Below, in pieces: positions 46,450 to 56,552 of a DNA stretch of 64,000 bases. A model generated the notes under the pieces. It did not search any database and was not told the origin of the DNA. It saw only the letters and a list, made by a program, of their open reading frames with translations. The DNA is from an uncultured bacterium. GTDB taxonomy: Bacteria; Cyanobacteriota; Vampirovibrionia; Gastranaerophilales; Gastranaerophilaceae. The stretch spans positions 31,654 to 95,653 of the forward strand of contig CASGCE010000034.1 of assembly GCA_949299935.1 (NCBI GenBank), written 5' to 3'. The position numbers were made by a program, and so were the translations under genes. Each line of letters begins with the position of its first letter. Within the stretch, counting starts at the first letter, position 1.

Positions 46450-46457
46450 TGTTTCTC

Positions 46458-49286
46458 CTATTTGTTAAAAATTGTATTCAAGTACTGACCTGTATATGAG
46501 TTTTTATTGAGTGCAACTTCTCTGGGTGAACCTGTCGCAATAATTTCACCACCTTGGTTGCCGCCCTGCGGCCCTAAATCAATTATATGATCAGCTATCT
46601 TTATAAAATCCAAATTGTGTTCGATAATTAAAATAGTATTACCTTGATCTGCAAGCCTTTGAATAATCTTTATAAGTTTGTCCAAATCAGCCCAATGTAA
46701 ACCGACAGACGGTTCATCCAAAAGATAGAGTGTTTTGCCTGTCGCACGTTTGTTTAATTCAGACGCAAGTTTTATTCGCTGTGCTTCCCCACCTGAAAGC
46801 GTTGTAGCACTTTGCCCGAGTTTTATATAATCCAATCCCACGTCATTAAGGGTTTTTAATTTATTTTTTATGGACGGAATACTGTCAAAAAATTCTAACG
46901 CCTCTTTAACACTCATTTCTAAAACGTCTGAAATCGTTTTACCCTTATATTTTACCTCTAACGTCTCACGATTGTAGCGTTTACCTTTACAAACATCACA
47001 TTTTACATAAACATCAGATAAAAAATTCATTTCAATTTTTATAAGTCCGTCACCTTTGCAAGCCTCACATCGACCACCTTTAACATTGAAACTGAATCTT
47101 CCAGGCTTATAACCTCTAACTTTTGCTTCATTAGTTTTGGCATAAAGCTCCCTTATATGAGTGAATACATCAGTATATGTGGCAGGATTAGAGCGTGGGG
47201 TCCTACCTATTGGCGATTGGTCAATATCAATTACTTTGTCTATGTATTCAAAACCGGTAATTTCATCAACACCTTGGGGTTTAGGTTTATTGCCGCGAAT
47301 TTTATGAATTGCATATTCATAGATTAAATCCTGCATCAAAGTTGATTTACCTGAACCGGAAACCCCCGTTAAGACAACAATTTTGCCAAGAGGTATATCG
47401 ACGTCAATATTTTTTAAGTTGTTCAAGTGTGCATTTTTTACGTGCAAAAATTTTCCGTTACCTTCCCTCACTTTTTCAGGAATCGGAATAAACTTTTCGC
47501 CGCTCAGATATTTGCCTGTAATTGAACGTTTTGCAGCAATAATATCATCGACTGAACCCTGTGCAATAATTTCCCCGCCGTTTATACCCGCTTTTGGTCC
47601 AATATCTACAATATAATCAGCATTTCTTATGGTTTCTTCATCATGTTCCACCACTATAAGCGTATTCCCTAAATTCCTCAGCTTAATAAGTGTTTTGATA
47701 AGCCTATCATTATCCCTTTGATGAAGCCCTATCGAAGGTTCATCCAAAACGTACAATACCCCTGAAAGCCCGCTGCCAATCTGTGTAGCAAGTCTTATTC
47801 TTTGAGCTTCGCCACCGGATAACGTCCCTGCCATACGGGCTAAATTCAAATATCCTAAACCGACATCTTTTAAAAATCTTAATCTTGCTCTTATCTCGTC
47901 TAAAATCTGCTTCGCAATCTGTATATGAAAATCTGATAACTCCAAATATAAATTTTCTATATAATCATATTCTTCATCAACAGACATCAACGTAAATTCA
48001 TATATATTTTTGCCATTTATTGTTACTGCAAGAGAAAAAGGTTTTAACCTTGCACCGTTACATGCCGGACACGGTGTTGTAACCATATATTTTTCGATTT
48101 CTTCTCTCCAATATTCACCGTTTGATTCATTATAACGTTTTTCAAGATAAGGAATTACACCGATATGTCTGTGATATTGAGTATAATATCGTTTAGTTCC
48201 GAAACGCTTTACATGAAAAGCAACAACATCCTCCCCGCCATATAAAATTATTTTCTGGTGTTCTTCAGGTAATTCCTGAAACGGTTTGTCCATATCAATT
48301 CCATAATGTGCTGCAACTGACTGTAAAACATCATCATAATAAGTATTGGAAGTCCTCGACCACGGATAAATTGCACCTTGTGACAGTGATTTTGTTTTAT
48401 CAGGAACAATCAAATCAGGATCTATTACAAAATCTGCACCCAAACCCGAACACCGTTCACATGCACCATAAGGATTATTAAAGGAAAATATCCTTGGTGC
48501 TAATTCCTCAAAACTTAAATTACACTTAGGACATGCTAATTTTTCACTATACACAATTTCTCTATCGCCGACAACATCAACAATAACTATGCCTTCTGCC
48601 TTCTTTAGTGCTATCTGAACACTATCTGCTATTCGTGATTGAGCACTTTCTTTAACCACAATTCTGTCAACAACAACATTAATCGTGTGTTTTTGGGTCT
48701 TGTTTAGCTTAACCTCATCCTCATCTAAATTGTAAACTTCATTGTCAATCTTTACCCTTACAAAACCTTCTTGCCTCAATTCCTCAAGTGTAGACTGAAA
48801 CTCACCTTTTTTACCTCTGACAATTGGTGCAAGTATCTGGATTTTTGTACCTTCAGGCAATTTCATAATACTATTAACTATTTCATCAACTGACTGCGGT
48901 TTAATTTCAGAACCACACTCAGGACAATGAGGAACTCCAACTCTTGCGTACAAAAGTCTTAAAAAATCGTATATTTCCGTAACCGTGCCTACAGTAGAAC
49001 GTGGATTATTACTCGTGGATTTTTGATCAATTGAAATAGCGGGCGAAAGCCCATCTATATAATCCACATTAGGCTTGTCCATCTGTCCCAAAAATTGACG
49101 TGCATAGGTTGAAAGACTTTCTATATAACGTCTTTGACCTTCCGCAAAAATGGTATCAAAAGCCAGTGAACTCTTACCACTCCCGGAAACTCCCGTAAAC
49201 ACAACAAGCTCATTCTTTGGAATTTCCAAAGAAACATCCTTTAAATTGTGTTCTTTTGCACCTTTGATTTTTATCTTATCTTGCAT
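46458..49286 (-). CDS. uvrA: Excinuclease ABC subunit A
   Basis: Damage recognition ATPase of nucleotide excision repair. 942 residues. Two ABC modules: Walker [21 protein letters not shown] (about 31) and [14 protein letters not shown] (about 640), signatures [16 protein letters not shown] and [15 protein letters not shown], and the paired zinc modules (CPKC..CERC and CEAC..CDVC). CATAAT ends six bases before the ATG, with TTGAAT 16 nt further up, so it is probably leaderless. uvrB and uvrC are elsewhere. Confidence 0.98.
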   Translation of the reverse strand: MQDKIKIKGAKEHNLKDVSLEIPKNELVVFTGVSGSGKSSLAFDTIFAEGQRRYIESLSTYARQFLGQMDKPNVDYIDGLSPAISIDQKSTSNNPRSTVGTVTEIYDFLRLLYARVGVPHCPECGSEIKPQSVDEIVNSIMKLPEGTKIQILAPIVRGKKGEFQSTLEELRQEGFVRVKIDNEVYNLDEDEVKLNKTQKHTINVVVDRIVVKESAQSRIADSVQIALKKAEGIVIVDVVGDREIVYSEKLACPKCNLSFEELAPRIFSFNNPYGACERCSGLGADFVIDPDLIVPDKTKSLSQGAIYPWSRTSNTYYDDVLQSVAAHYGIDMDKPFQELPEEHQKIILYGGEDVVAFHVKRFGTKRYYTQYHRHIGVIPYLEKRYNESNGEYWREEIEKYMVTTPCPACNGARLKPFSLAVTINGKNIYEFTLMSVDEEYDYIENLYLELSDFHIQIAKQILDEIRARLRFLKDVGLGYLNLARMAGTLSGGEAQRIRLATQIGSGLSGVLYVLDEPSIGLHQRDNDRLIKTLIKLRNLGNTLIVVEHDEETIRNADYIVDIGPKAGINGGEIIAQGSVDDIIAAKRSITGKYLSGEKFIPIPEKVREGNGKFLHVKNAHLNNLKNIDVDIPLGKIVVLTGVSGSGKSTLMQDLIYEYAIHKIRGNKPKPQGVDEITGFEYIDKVIDIDQSPIGRTPRSNPATYTDVFTHIRELYAKTNEAKVRGYKPGRFSFNVKGGRCEACKGDGLIKIEMNFLSDVYVKCDVCKGKRYNRETLEVKYKGKTISDVLEMSVKEALEFFDSIPSIKNKLKTLNDVGLDYIKLGQSATTLSGGEAQRIKLASELNKRATGKTLYLLDEPSVGLHWADLDKLIKIIQRLADQGNTILIIEHNLDFIKIADHIIDLGPQGGNQGGEIIATGSPREVALNKNSYTGQYLNTIFNK

Positions 49287-49292
49287 ATATGT

Positions 49293-49320
49293 ATTATGCC
49301 ATATAAAATAATAAATTCAA
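49293..49320 (-). promoter_or_regulatory. uvrA promoter adjoining its start codon
   Basis: On the minus strand TTGAAT (49320-49315) and CATAAT (49298-49293) are 16 nt apart, with the ATG six bases after. Confidence 0.55.
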
Positions 49321-49329
49321 ATTCACTTA

Positions 49330-50151
49330 TTAATAACCGCTATATATTAAAACTTCATTATTTTCGTATATCTGCCGGTTATTAACTATGTCACCTTTGC
49401 TTGCAGTTACAGAAACATTACACGTATATTGTCTTTTATTCGCAGGTGTTATACGATAACGCTGAATTAAGACTTTATCAATTCTATTATCTCCTCCGAC
49501 ATCAACATATGTGTTTTTACAACCGTTAAGAGTATAGTTGTCACGGTTGTTTGAACCCTCTATAAATGCATCCGACAAACCTTCAAACATATATCCATCA
49601 CCATTTCTGTATACAGCTGCGTAATTACTTTCTGGTTGATTAGGAAATATAAGATTTGTACCATTAGTTAACACTACATTGTGATAATCCACACCATCGT
49701 AGTTGTATACATTTGCCTCAAGTATATCTTGTCTGTCAAAAGCAACATTACCAACCGAAACTGGTGCCACTTGATTTGCGTACAAATTACTCAATGCCGC
49801 CATATTTTGTAAATAATTTATCATTATCAAAGTGGGCAAAACATAGTTATATGGATTGTAATAAATAGGAGGCGGTGGCGGAACCGGATGAAAATGATAA
49901 TAAGGCGGTCTGCGATGAGGTGGTATTTGCGAATACCATTGAGCTTCTATATTATCTTTATCCTTTGGCGCCGCTTCTACCTTGTTTACTGCAACAGGAT
50001 CTGCCATCATTGCAAGTACCAGTGCTGCGGTTGGTACTGCCTTTTTTACACTACTCGGAACACTTAAGGATTTTGTTTTATCATCTTTTTCTGCTTCAAA
50101 GTGAGGTTTCCCGCATTTACAAGAAAATTCTGTTACCGGTAAAATTTTCAT
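49330..50151 (-). CDS. Proline- and tyrosine-rich hypothetical protein
   Basis: 273 residues. N-terminal Cys motif (FSCKCGKPHFEAE) then a hydrophobic segment (PTAALVLAMMADPVAVN), a Pro/Tyr/His-rich stretch (about 70-100, HPVPPPPPIYYNPYNYV) and a beta-rich C-terminal half (VFTNGTNLIFPN-like, ITPANKRQYTCNV). It may be cell-surface, but the hydrophobic part is not a classical signal peptide. No family recognised. Confidence 0.6.
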   Translation of the reverse strand: MKILPVTEFSCKCGKPHFEAEKDDKTKSLSVPSSVKKAVPTAALVLAMMADPVAVNKVEAAPKDKDNIEAQWYSQIPPHRRPPYYHFHPVPPPPPIYYNPYNYVLPTLIMINYLQNMAALSNLYANQVAPVSVGNVAFDRQDILEANVYNYDGVDYHNVVLTNGTNLIFPNQPESNYAAVYRNGDGYMFEGLSDAFIEGSNNRDNYTLNGCKNTYVDVGGDNRIDKVLIQRYRITPANKRQYTCNVSVTASKGDIVNNRQIYENNEVLIYSGY

Positions 50152-50340
50152 ACACTTACTCCTAATTTATTTACATTATAATTAAAACACTAAAAAGATA
50201 TTTTTGCTATATAATTTAATATTCATAATTAAATATTTTAATATTTATAATTAAATAATACTAACAAACACTCATGCTTATAGCAAAAAAATTTCAGGAC
50301 TTTTATGTTAATATGAAAGTGGCCACAAAGGAGGAACCTA

Positions 50341-50915
50341 ATGCAAATAATTAATGTAAGTTATGATACAAACCACAAATATCCAAACAATCTTTTACTG
50401 GAATTAAAAACGTAAAGTGTGCAGGATTGTACAAAAAATATCCTGAATTAGGCAAAGAGTTGGTTGATACCTTCAAAAACAATCCTAAGGTCATGGAATT
50501 TTGCAAAAAATATGACGTTAGTGTGGTATTTCATGCAATGAAAGATAATTTTGACAGTGCAAAAGCCTCCGTGTGTATTTTTTATGACAACATTGCAAAA
50601 AGTAAAATGAAAAAGTTACTTAATTTCTTTAATGATTCAGATGATAAAGTGGTTATAAGCAGCTGGGGCAAAGATTATAATCTTAATAAAAGCCTTCGGG
50701 AAGCTACCAATAGCTTGAAACATGCAATTTCACCGGAAAATCCTTCGGCAAAGTATCAGACCGGACTTTTGAATGCTCATCTGGAAGTCGCTGACAGAAA
50801 AATACAGGAAATCTTAACTCATAATGTTGAAGTCAAGCAAAAAAAGTTAAATAAAATCAGCGAAAAGGAAATTTTGAATACTTCTATTAAGGATTTAATA
50901 GATAAAAGCAAATAA
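50341..50915 (+). pseudogene. Frameshifted hypothetical gene with N-terminal SFTG motif
   Basis: Begins with an excellent ribosome binding site (AAAGGAGG) and ATG 50341 (MQIINVSYDTNHKYPNN) but closes at 50415. The adjacent frame reads on as SFTGIKNVKCAGLYKKYPEL and continues to 50915. One missing base near 50387 joins them. The helical, lysine-rich body (LLNAHLEVADRKIQEILTH) has no known family. If a base were restored, the protein would start M-x-I...S-F-T-G like its neighbours in style. Confidence 0.75.
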
Positions 50916-51222
50916 TATAAATCATTTATATTAACTATTTAAAGTGGACCACTAATAACATTTTTTCTGACATTTCACTTAACAAAATTTATTATGTAGT
51001 TTTGGAAAACTTATCAGGCGTATTGGCTTGATGAAACTTTTTATGGTGTTGATGGGAAACTTGTCTTAACCTGTTCACTTTGAACATGTCTTCGGACTTT
51101 ACTTTAAAAAATTTTATTCTTTTCGCAAAATACCTTCGCACTCTGCTCTCAGGTCGCTGAAGTCTAAAATGTTTCGCATTGGGGTTCTGCATAACAAGTT
51201 CGATTTTTGTATAAATACAAAA
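50916..51222. other. Noncoding stretch before tRNA-Leu with an uncertain basic ORF
   Basis: About 300 bp. The minus strand has a 66-codon open frame from ATG 51192 to 50992, starting MQNPNAKHFRLQRPESRVRR, rich in Lys, Arg and His, beginning 30 nt after the tRNA 3' end and lacking a ribosome binding site. It may be accidental. No other feature is seen. Confidence 0.3.
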
Positions 51223-51303
51223 TGTCGGAGAAGGGACTTGAACCCTCACGAATTTCTTCATACGCACCTGAAACGTACGTGTCTACCATTCCACCACTCC
51301 GAC
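51223..51303 (-). tRNA. tRNA-Leu (anticodon CAG)
   Basis: A class II tRNA of 81 nt. Acceptor GTCGGAG/CTCCGAC, a D-loop with AATGGTAGAC, anticodon stem TACGT/GCGTA around TTCAGGT with anticodon CAG, a long variable arm (ATGAAGAAATTCGT) and T-loop TTCAAGT. Discriminator A, CCA not encoded. Confidence 0.95.
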
Positions 51304-51437
51304 AGAATACAATTATATTATAATATAAAATTTTATTATGCATTACTTTTTTTAAATTTGTTAAAGACGAAAATTTTATAATCAAAATGTTCAATGTAAA
51401 ATAGCAAATTTTTTTATTCAGAGTTTTTATAAATTCT

Positions 51438-53063
51438 ATGAAAATATCAACATACGTGACAAATAAATTTATAAACTTCACCTCAATCAATTTAGCCCAG
51501 CCAGAAAAGGAAAAATCTGACATGTTGATTTTCAAAATGAGTGAAGAAAAAGATAACGCCAGATTAAAATCAGAATTGCTGGATGTATTTGATAAACACA
51601 TTAAACAAGAAGCGGAAATAAAATCAAGAGGTATTTATTACAAAAGTGAAGTGCTTCAAAAAATGTATCTGAATTTTTTTGAAGCACTTGAAAATGTAAA
51701 AGATATAACAACTGAAAAACTTATTGAAATTTTGGATAAAACAGAACCTGGCAATAACGAACTAAAAGAAGAATACAGATATAAGACAGTTTCATTAGAA
51801 AAAACATTAACGAGTGCTAAAGACTCTCAAATTAAAGATTTTTTAAATCCTCCAAATACATTGGTATATAAAAGTGATGCTAATGAACAAGAAAGAGAAC
51901 AAATGTCCAAAAAAATACAAGATTTAGCAGAAAGTACCAAATTAAAAGAGCGTGAAAAAAATGTTTTGAAGGGAAAAGGTAAAGGCGTATCTACAAAAGA
52001 ACTTGCAGAAGAGAATGGCGTAAGCAGGACAATAATTAACAACTTGTACAATAATGCAATTGCCAAGATTCAAAATGAACAGGGGCTTTTACCGGAAAAA
52101 TTCAATGATATTGCGGAAAGTTTAATCAATCGATATAACTTAAAAATTGAGAAAAATGAAATAATAAATACGTTTATAAATAATACAAACACATTGTCAA
52201 AAAAACCGGAAAAATTGTTTGAGTATATAGAAAAAACAGCAGCTCTTTTAAAAATAAGTCCTGAAGATTTGATTACTGCCGAACTAAGACAACCAGCCTT
52301 ATTTTTACAAAAACCCGAAACAATATTTGATAATGTGAGTAAAACCTCCAAATTACTTGGAACAAAATTCGAAGACTTTACAAAAGCTGCTCTAAAACAA
52401 CCGCAGTTATTTTATCAAAAACCTGAAACAATATTAGGTAATATAAATAGAACTTCAAAATCACTTAACATAAAATCTGAAGACTTTACAAAAGCTGCTC
52501 TAAAACAGCCGGTATTGTTTTGTTTAAAACCAGAAACAATCTTAAAGAAGTTAAACAATGCTTCTAAGTTACTTCAAATAACTCCTGAAGATTTTATCCA
52601 AGCAGCATTTAAACAACCTGCCTTATTTCTTCAAAAACCCGAAACAATATTTGATAATGTGAGTAAAAACTCAAAATTACTGGGAATAAATCCTAAAGAC
52701 TTTACCGAAAATGCTCTAAAAATGCCGCAATTGTTTTGTTTAAAACCGGAAACTCTGGTCAAAAAGGTTAAAATAATACAATATTACAAAAAAATCCAAA
52801 ATAAAGATTCTAATAAAATTGTAACCTCACTGCAAACTGATGGAAAATTATATGAAACAATTTTGAACTATTTAGTCAAAAAGTCAGACGGTTTAAAAAC
52901 GGCCATAGATAAGAAGAATTTTGTAAGATATTTAAGTAACAGCAACAGGATATATAATTTTGAAATTCCAAATCACGAAATTGCGAAAGACTTCATAGCG
53001 TTTGCAAAAGAATTTTCCGATAAAAATTTTGGGAAACAAATCTTTAGCTTTAAAATTACCTAA
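51438..53063 (+). CDS. Repeat protein with sigma-4-like HTH and mTERF-like 36-residue repeats
   Basis: 541 residues. N-terminal part starts MKISTYVTNKFINFTSI. Residues about 165-215 (LKEREKNVLKGKGKGVSTKELAEENGVSRTI) look like sigma-70 region 4, a helix-turn-helix. From residue 256 six repeats of exactly 36 residues follow (KPETIxxNxxxTSKLLxIxxEDFTKAALKQPxLF), like mTERF two- or three-helix units. Two of the repeats are almost identical in DNA, so there was recent duplication. It probably binds nucleic acid, but this is inference. Confidence 0.75.
   Translation: MKISTYVTNKFINFTSINLAQPEKEKSDMLIFKMSEEKDNARLKSELLDVFDKHIKQEAEIKSRGIYYKSEVLQKMYLNFFEALENVKDITTEKLIEILDKTEPGNNELKEEYRYKTVSLEKTLTSAKDSQIKDFLNPPNTLVYKSDANEQEREQMSKKIQDLAESTKLKEREKNVLKGKGKGVSTKELAEENGVSRTIINNLYNNAIAKIQNEQGLLPEKFNDIAESLINRYNLKIEKNEIINTFINNTNTLSKKPEKLFEYIEKTAALLKISPEDLITAELRQPALFLQKPETIFDNVSKTSKLLGTKFEDFTKAALKQPQLFYQKPETILGNINRTSKSLNIKSEDFTKAALKQPVLFCLKPETILKKLNNASKLLQITPEDFIQAAFKQPALFLQKPETIFDNVSKNSKLLGINPKDFTENALKMPQLFCLKPETLVKKVKIIQYYKKIQNKDSNKIVTSLQTDGKLYETILNYLVKKSDGLKTAIDKKNFVRYLSNSNRIYNFEIPNHEIAKDFIAFAKEFSDKNFGKQIFSFKIT
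52203..52850 (+). repeat. Six in-frame 108-nt repeats in the 51438 gene
   Basis: KPE codons occur at 52203, 52311, 52419, 52527, 52635 and 52743, exactly 108 nt apart. The second (from 52311) and fifth (from 52635) are nearly the same over KPETIFDNVSK. Confidence 0.9.
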
Positions 53064-53307
53064 TGCTAACAAATGTAAAATTTTTGAAAATTATGTTGAA
53101 AATATTCTTTATAATCTGTAATTTGGTGCTATTATAAAGTCGGTGTTGCTGAGCTAATATGCTTCTAATTTTTTTCTCGTCCAAATTTTTGTTAGAAGTA
53201 TGATAGCTGTAATTGATATTAAATCATTTACAAAAATAGCAAAAAAAAATATTATATTTTTTTTAACAACAAATATTCTGATTACCACGTTATGAAAAGG
53301 AGAAAAT

Positions 53308-53868
53308 ATGAAAGTCGGAAATTATCAACCTAATCAAAATCCTTATTTTGGGGCAAGATTTATTAACAAATTACAAGGTATTGACATGGATTCAAAAAAA
53401 GTTGGAAAAATCTTTGAAAAATTAACAAAAGATTGTCCTAAAAACAAGTTAATTCTTGAAAGCCAAAATGAATCCGGACTGGGTGGGGATATTTTTAAAC
53501 TTACTGATTATCATGGTAATAAATTGGCTAAAATTAATTGTTTATTTACTAAACATAGCCAATTTGAGCAAGAACCTGTAAAACAAGCTTCTTTATTAAA
53601 CAATATATTCAGATTTATGCAACAAAGAGCAAATGAAAATATTGAATATAAAGAATTAGGAAGTAAAATATCAAATGAAAAAATTAAATATACAAAATTG
53701 CAAAAATCTTTAAATGAGCTACGCAATAAACAAGACGAATTGTTGAAAGCTCAAGAAAAAAATATTGTGAATGACATGCAAAAGTATAATATTGAAATTG
53801 ATGAAATTAAATCAAATAACTCATCGTTTGAACATGCCTATAAGATGATACACTTTGTGTCTAAATAA
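53308..53868 (+). CDS. Hypothetical protein with N-terminal YFGA motif
   Basis: 186 residues beginning MKVGNYQPNQNPYFGARFINK. The remainder is mostly helical with a central beta part (KLTDYHGNKLAKINCLF) and a coiled-coil end (IKYTKLQKSLNELRNKQDEL). GGAG precedes the ATG. The short N-terminal Asn/aromatic/FGA element resembles its neighbours. Function unknown. Confidence 0.65.
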   Translation: MKVGNYQPNQNPYFGARFINKLQGIDMDSKKVGKIFEKLTKDCPKNKLILESQNESGLGGDIFKLTDYHGNKLAKINCLFTKHSQFEQEPVKQASLLNNIFRFMQQRANENIEYKELGSKISNEKIKYTKLQKSLNELRNKQDELLKAQEKNIVNDMQKYNIEIDEIKSNNSSFEHAYKMIHFVSK

Positions 53869-53965
53869 ATAATAAATTCGGATATGTAATTAGTTTAATT
53901 GTACTTAATGAATAACGGCATTTTAATGCCCTGTTATTGTGGTGTATTATAGAGCCAATTTATGC

Positions 53966-54841
53966 TTATAAGTAAGTCCATTTAGTTCTATCAAAGAATT
54001 TATCTGTTGTTTTGAATATTAGTGCTTGTTCCCTAAAATCCTCAATAGGATTCTTTTCAAAAATACATAAATTATTGGGATTACACTTAAAACCTGCGTC
54101 CATTAGGTTCTTAGCTGCAGTAGCGCTTGATGTATTATCAAACGAACCAATTACAACACACGAGTTATTTCCAAGTGATTTGTATAAATTTCCTGCAAGA
54201 TTGATTCTTGTATTCTCATCTTTTAAATACGGCCAAAAGTTCCTTACCATTACAAGTGAATTATCCGGTTTAATCAGTTTGCATTCCTGCGTGGCATCTG
54301 AAACTTTAAATTCTACTTTTTCTCTTAGTTTATCTTTTACTTTAACTATAAAGTCGTAATCTGAATATTTTTTTAAGCCTAAATCCTCAATAATTTCGGG
54401 TGTTTTTTTCAGAATTTTAAAATATTCATCAAATTTAAATTTTACCTCGCTTTTTATAAGTCCCACATCTTCTTCAAATAATAGTATATATCCCTCTTTT
54501 GCTATTTCTATAACATCTTCATCAAAATCAGAAGCATATATGGGGAAGAATTTCTCGGCACCTTTTTCACCATATCTATTAATTAATTTCATAATAAGCG
54601 AATAAATCTCATCTCCCGATGAGCAGGCTAAACTGTATATATTTGGCTTGTCGCAGTTTTTAAATTTGTTATTTATATATTGAGCAAAATTATTCCAATC
54701 CCCTATATCAGTTCGAAAGAAAATGGTATCATTTCTATGTTGCAATTCACCTTTATCGTTGTATACATTCCTTCGGATAGATGTAAATGCTGTATTATAT
54801 ATATTTTTGCTGTAATAATTCCGGTTTATATTTATTTTCAT
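53966..54841 (-). CDS. CheR-like methyltransferase-fold protein
   Basis: 291 residues. The N-terminal MKININRNYY...AFTSIRRN fits the region's short signature. The central part has NIYSLACSSGDEIYSLIMKL, the SAM-binding motif I of CheR-type enzymes, then IYASDFDEDVIEIAKEGYI (motif II) and SLVMVRNFWPYL (equivalent to DLIFCRN). Canonical CheR methylates chemoreceptor glutamates, but no receptor or other chemotaxis gene is here, so the substrate is unknown. Confidence 0.8.
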   Translation of the reverse strand: MKININRNYYSKNIYNTAFTSIRRNVYNDKGELQHRNDTIFFRTDIGDWNNFAQYINNKFKNCDKPNIYSLACSSGDEIYSLIMKLINRYGEKGAEKFFPIYASDFDEDVIEIAKEGYILLFEEDVGLIKSEVKFKFDEYFKILKKTPEIIEDLGLKKYSDYDFIVKVKDKLREKVEFKVSDATQECKLIKPDNSLVMVRNFWPYLKDENTRINLAGNLYKSLGNNSCVVIGSFDNTSSATAAKNLMDAGFKCNPNNLCIFEKNPIEDFREQALIFKTTDKFFDRTKWTYL

Positions 54842-55237
54842 AACATTATAAAGAAAAAACGAAACTATATTTGCCCATGTTTTAAGTTTTGTAAATATAC
54901 AAAGTTTTTTTACTTATGTTCTGCTCCTATTTATTTCAGCTATTTTTATTTTGAAAATACTAATGTTTGATTTAACCAAACAGAATTTCTAAGGAAACAG
55001 AGAATTTTAAGCAAATATTATTAACAATATGTTATAAAATAAGAATCACTTATTCTTAAAAATGATTTACAATTATGGTATTTATTGTGTATAATACTGG
55101 TAAAGTCTTTTACTAGAGTTTATTAATTGATTGTGGAGCTTATATTAACATTGATGATTACTATTTTACAATAGTTAGAAGCAGGATATATAAATAAACT
55201 TATGTAACAGTATTATTGGTAGGTCAAAAGGACATTA
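54842..55237 (+). other. AT-rich gap with a promoter for the DUF2085 operon
   Basis: About 400 bp. TTTACA (55066-55071) and TATAAT (55090-55095), 18 nt apart, form a good promoter, leaving a leader of about 130 nt before the DUF2085 gene (AAAGGA precedes its ATG). A small palindrome AAGAATCACTTATTCTT lies at 55041-55057. Nothing else is seen. Confidence 0.5.
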
Positions 55238-55699
55238 ATGAAAAATATTATCAGAATTGCATGCTTAATTTTATTTTCTATGTATAGTGCTTATTTTTTT
55301 ATTGGGAGTTCATTGGCACCAATACTGGCGTATTTACAATACTATGACTTATCGGCGAAGCTAACATCATTATATGTTTATTCCTGTCATCAACAACCGG
55401 ATAGGAGTTTTTGGCTGTTTGGATATCCTGTTGCATTATGCTGCAGGTGTTATGGAGTTTATCTTTCAGTAATGGTTTCTAGCATTTTTGCCATTTATAA
55501 TAAGCTAAAAATAAATAAATATGTAATATTCTTATTAGCTTTGGTAGTTGCAGTTGATATTTATATTAACTATGGAATTGGGATAAGAACGTATAATACA
55601 GGTAATTTAACACGGTTCATAGTCGGTATTATTATGGGGATATTAATCACGGTTGGAATTAACGGAATATTTAGTATAAAAAGGAGAAGTATACTATGA
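55238..55699 (+). CDS. DUF2085 membrane protein
   Basis: 153 residues with about three or four membrane helices (N-terminal IACLILFSMYSAYFFIG, YPVALCCRCYGVYLSV, YVIFLLALVVAVDIYI). The signature YSCHQQPDRSFWLFGYP followed by CCRCYGVY matches DUF2085, whose cysteines may bind metal. Its stop overlaps the next gene's ATG by four bases, so the two are coupled. Confidence 0.85.
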   Translation: MKNIIRIACLILFSMYSAYFFIGSSLAPILAYLQYYDLSAKLTSLYVYSCHQQPDRSFWLFGYPVALCCRCYGVYLSVMVSSIFAIYNKLKINKYVIFLLALVVAVDIYINYGIGIRTYNTGNLTRFIVGIIMGILITVGINGIFSIKRRSIL

Positions 55700-56322
55700 G
55701 AGTTCAAAAGACAATTTCATTATTTTTACTCTTAACATTTTGTTCAATGTTTTCAGCACCTTTAGGTGGCTTTGCAAATACTAATTTAAATAAAGAAACT
55801 TTGTATGATTTTATTAAAAACACAAAGGACATTACAACTTCATACACATATCCGTCAATGAAATTATCATCATCGGGTAAAGGCAAATCCACGATTGCAG
55901 CTCATACACCAATTGTTATTCGTTGTACTGAAACGATTTCTACGAAGGATGTTATAAGTGGCGGGGAAGTAAATTTTGCAGTAGTAAGCGACATTAAGGA
56001 TTCGGCAGGAAATATTTTAATTAAAGCGGGCACACCTGTAATTGCCCAAATTTCTTTTTCCAGAGCAAAGGGTATGATAGGACGTTCCGGTGAAGTAACT
56101 GTTACCGATTTCCATACAACTGCAGTCGATGGTACATATGTTCCATTATCAGGTTCAGTTTCTGCAAGACCGGATGACAAAATGACTACATCAATTGTGT
56201 TAAGCGTTTTAGTTTGTCCTTTATTTTTACTTATGAAGGGTGATGATGCCCAAGTCATTGCTGGCACGACAAAAACAGCCTATACAATTTCTGAAATTCA
56301 TGTCAAAGCTGTAAGATTGTAA
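55696..56322 (+). CDS. Secreted hypothetical protein, coupled to DUF2085
   Basis: 208 residues with a signal peptide at 1-28 (cleavage near FAN). The mature beta-rich part carries AGTPVIAQISFSRAKGMIGR then EVTVTDFHTTAVDGTYVPLS, similar in pattern to the protein at 45823, and a late hydrophobic stretch (SIVLSVLVCPLFLLMKG). It may be anchored by that segment. Family not named. Confidence 0.7.
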   Translation: MRVQKTISLFLLLTFCSMFSAPLGGFANTNLNKETLYDFIKNTKDITTSYTYPSMKLSSSGKGKSTIAAHTPIVIRCTETISTKDVISGGEVNFAVVSDIKDSAGNILIKAGTPVIAQISFSRAKGMIGRSGEVTVTDFHTTAVDGTYVPLSGSVSARPDDKMTTSIVLSVLVCPLFLLMKGDDAQVIAGTTKTAYTISEIHVKAVRL

Positions 56323-56552
56323 CTTTTTTGATAGAAAGATTGATGGTAACGGTAATTTGATGAAGTTATTTATACACAAATATGGTCAAAAAGTAAATTA
56401 ATCATATTAACTTTAGCCACGGAAACGTGGGGTTGTATTTTACAAAACATAATAAAATTATATATATTTACAAAACTTAACTCAATAAGCAAATTATTGT
56501 ATATAGGGATTTTATATATTCTGTAGAATATCCAAGTCAGGGAAAGCAGCCT

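Noticed and set aside
50992..51267. Full 91-codon open frame on the minus strand
   Set aside because: Its first part lies inside tRNA-Leu; only the shorter version after the tRNA is kept as a doubtful candidate.
51164..51601. Long minus-strand open frame over tRNA-Leu and the start of the repeat protein
   Set aside because: It runs antisense to a credible gene start and through a tRNA, with no ribosome binding site.
52203..52850. Regularly spaced 108-nt repeats considered as a CRISPR array
   Set aside because: The repeats are in frame, code for a helical protein repeat, and differ at synonymous and other positions without unique spacers.
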